Assembly: GCA_964057225.1 (NCBI GenBank)
Contig: OZ059895.1
Coordinates: 1,736,001 to 1,800,000 of the forward strand
DNA: 64,000 nt
Reading direction: 5' to 3'
From: Auanema rhodensis
Lineage: Eukaryota > Nematoda > Chromadorea > Rhabditida > Rhabditidae
Shown: positions 63,894 to 64,000 of the stretch, piece by piece
How positions within the stretch are numbered: the stretch's first letter is position 1
How the letters are laid out: every line of letters starts with the position of its first letter
Translations under genes and position numbers: made by a program
Notes under the pieces: model-generated
Databases searched by the model: none
Seen by the model: the letters and a program-made list of their open reading frames with translations, nothing else
What the model was told of the DNA's origin: nothing

Positions 63894-64000
63894 ATTATTT
63901 TGAAATTTTTCGAAAAAATTTTTGTCAAAATGTTTTTGGAAGCAATGTTGAGTGTACATGGAAACTCAACATACACTAATGCATCATTTTTCAAACGATC
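63894..64000 (+). repeat. Partial monomer cut by the window end (unit 183)
   Basis: The first 107 bases of a unit, ending at AAACGATC (unit positions 100-107). It is in phase with the array and shows no divergence, so the array continues beyond the window. Confidence 0.95.

Larger units (their letters stand above)
1..64000 (+). repeat. 351-bp satellite DNA array, 182 full monomers plus a partial one
   Basis: The entire window is a head-to-tail array of one 351-bp monomer in one orientation. I phase each unit on ATTATTTTGAAA. Starts follow 1+351(n-1), shifted only at indels: unit 13 starts at 4214, 33 at 11235, 85 at 29486, 91 at 31591, 94 at 32645, 95 at 32997, 102 at 35455, 103 at 35807, 134 at 46689, 138 at 48094, 146 at 50903, 151 at 52659, 157 at 54766, 174 at 60734, 181 at 63192 and partial unit 183 at 63894. 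These indels sum to +11, matching the observed end phase exactly. Neighbouring units usually differ at only a few bases. No unique sequence, mobile element or gene interrupts the array. Such arrays are typical of eukaryotic centromeric or pericentromeric heterochromatin; that location is inferred, not shown. Confidence 0.98.

Noticed and set aside
1-64000. CRISPR array or bacterial repeat locus
   Set aside because: The whole 351-bp period is repeated with no unique spacers, no cas genes and no bacterial genes. Unit length and homogeneity fit eukaryotic satellite DNA.

Overview
The whole 64,000-base window is one uninterrupted tandem satellite DNA array. A 351-bp, AT-rich monomer (I counted 110 G+C in the first unit, about 31%) is repeated head to tail in a single orientation. 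Phasing on the motif ATTATTTTGAAA gives 182 complete units (1-63893) and the first 107 bases of a 183rd, with no flanking unique DNA at either end. I see no protein gene, tRNA, rRNA, transposon, CRISPR array or inverted block. All six frames are closed by stop codons inside each monomer.

This is heterochromatin-type satellite DNA of a eukaryote, of the kind found at centromeres or pericentromeres. Monomer length, AT-richness and a few short motifs recall dipteran and other insect satellites, so an insect or other arthropod is my best guess. The taxon cannot be settled from the sequence alone.

Layout. Units differ at about 25 recurring diagnostic sites, which define subfamilies: A (TCG at unit position 177, GCTAGC at 200-205), B (GGCG and GCTAACTT), C (AAACAATC, TTTGTGTATT and GAGCTGCG) and D (CAAACG instead of CAAGCG at 125-130). 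From left to right: 1-4564 holds a 2,106-bp six-unit periodicity; 4565-9829 holds three copies of a 1,755-bp five-unit repeat; 9830-15095 is loosely ordered; 15096-25976 holds two versions of an 11- to 14-unit block; 25977-31941 is mixed; 31942-38614 holds two nearly identical 2,810-bp eight-unit copies plus a partial third; 38264-42124 holds a duplicated five-unit module; 41774-54765 is dominated by subfamily C, punctuated by A-like units carrying a one-base T insertion; 54766-64000 is mixed A/B/D with short three- and four-unit repeats.

Every monomer carries the same dyad symmetries: an AT-rich nested palindrome (unit 5-37), a 9-bp-arm inverted repeat (52-79), a long stem-loop (163-213) and two overlapping, mutually exclusive small hairpins (222-252). 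These, the strict 351-bp length and the changing higher-order periods are the features most worth follow-up. I found no evidence of a novel gene system; the interest lies in satellite evolution and possible chromatin or RNA-structure roles.
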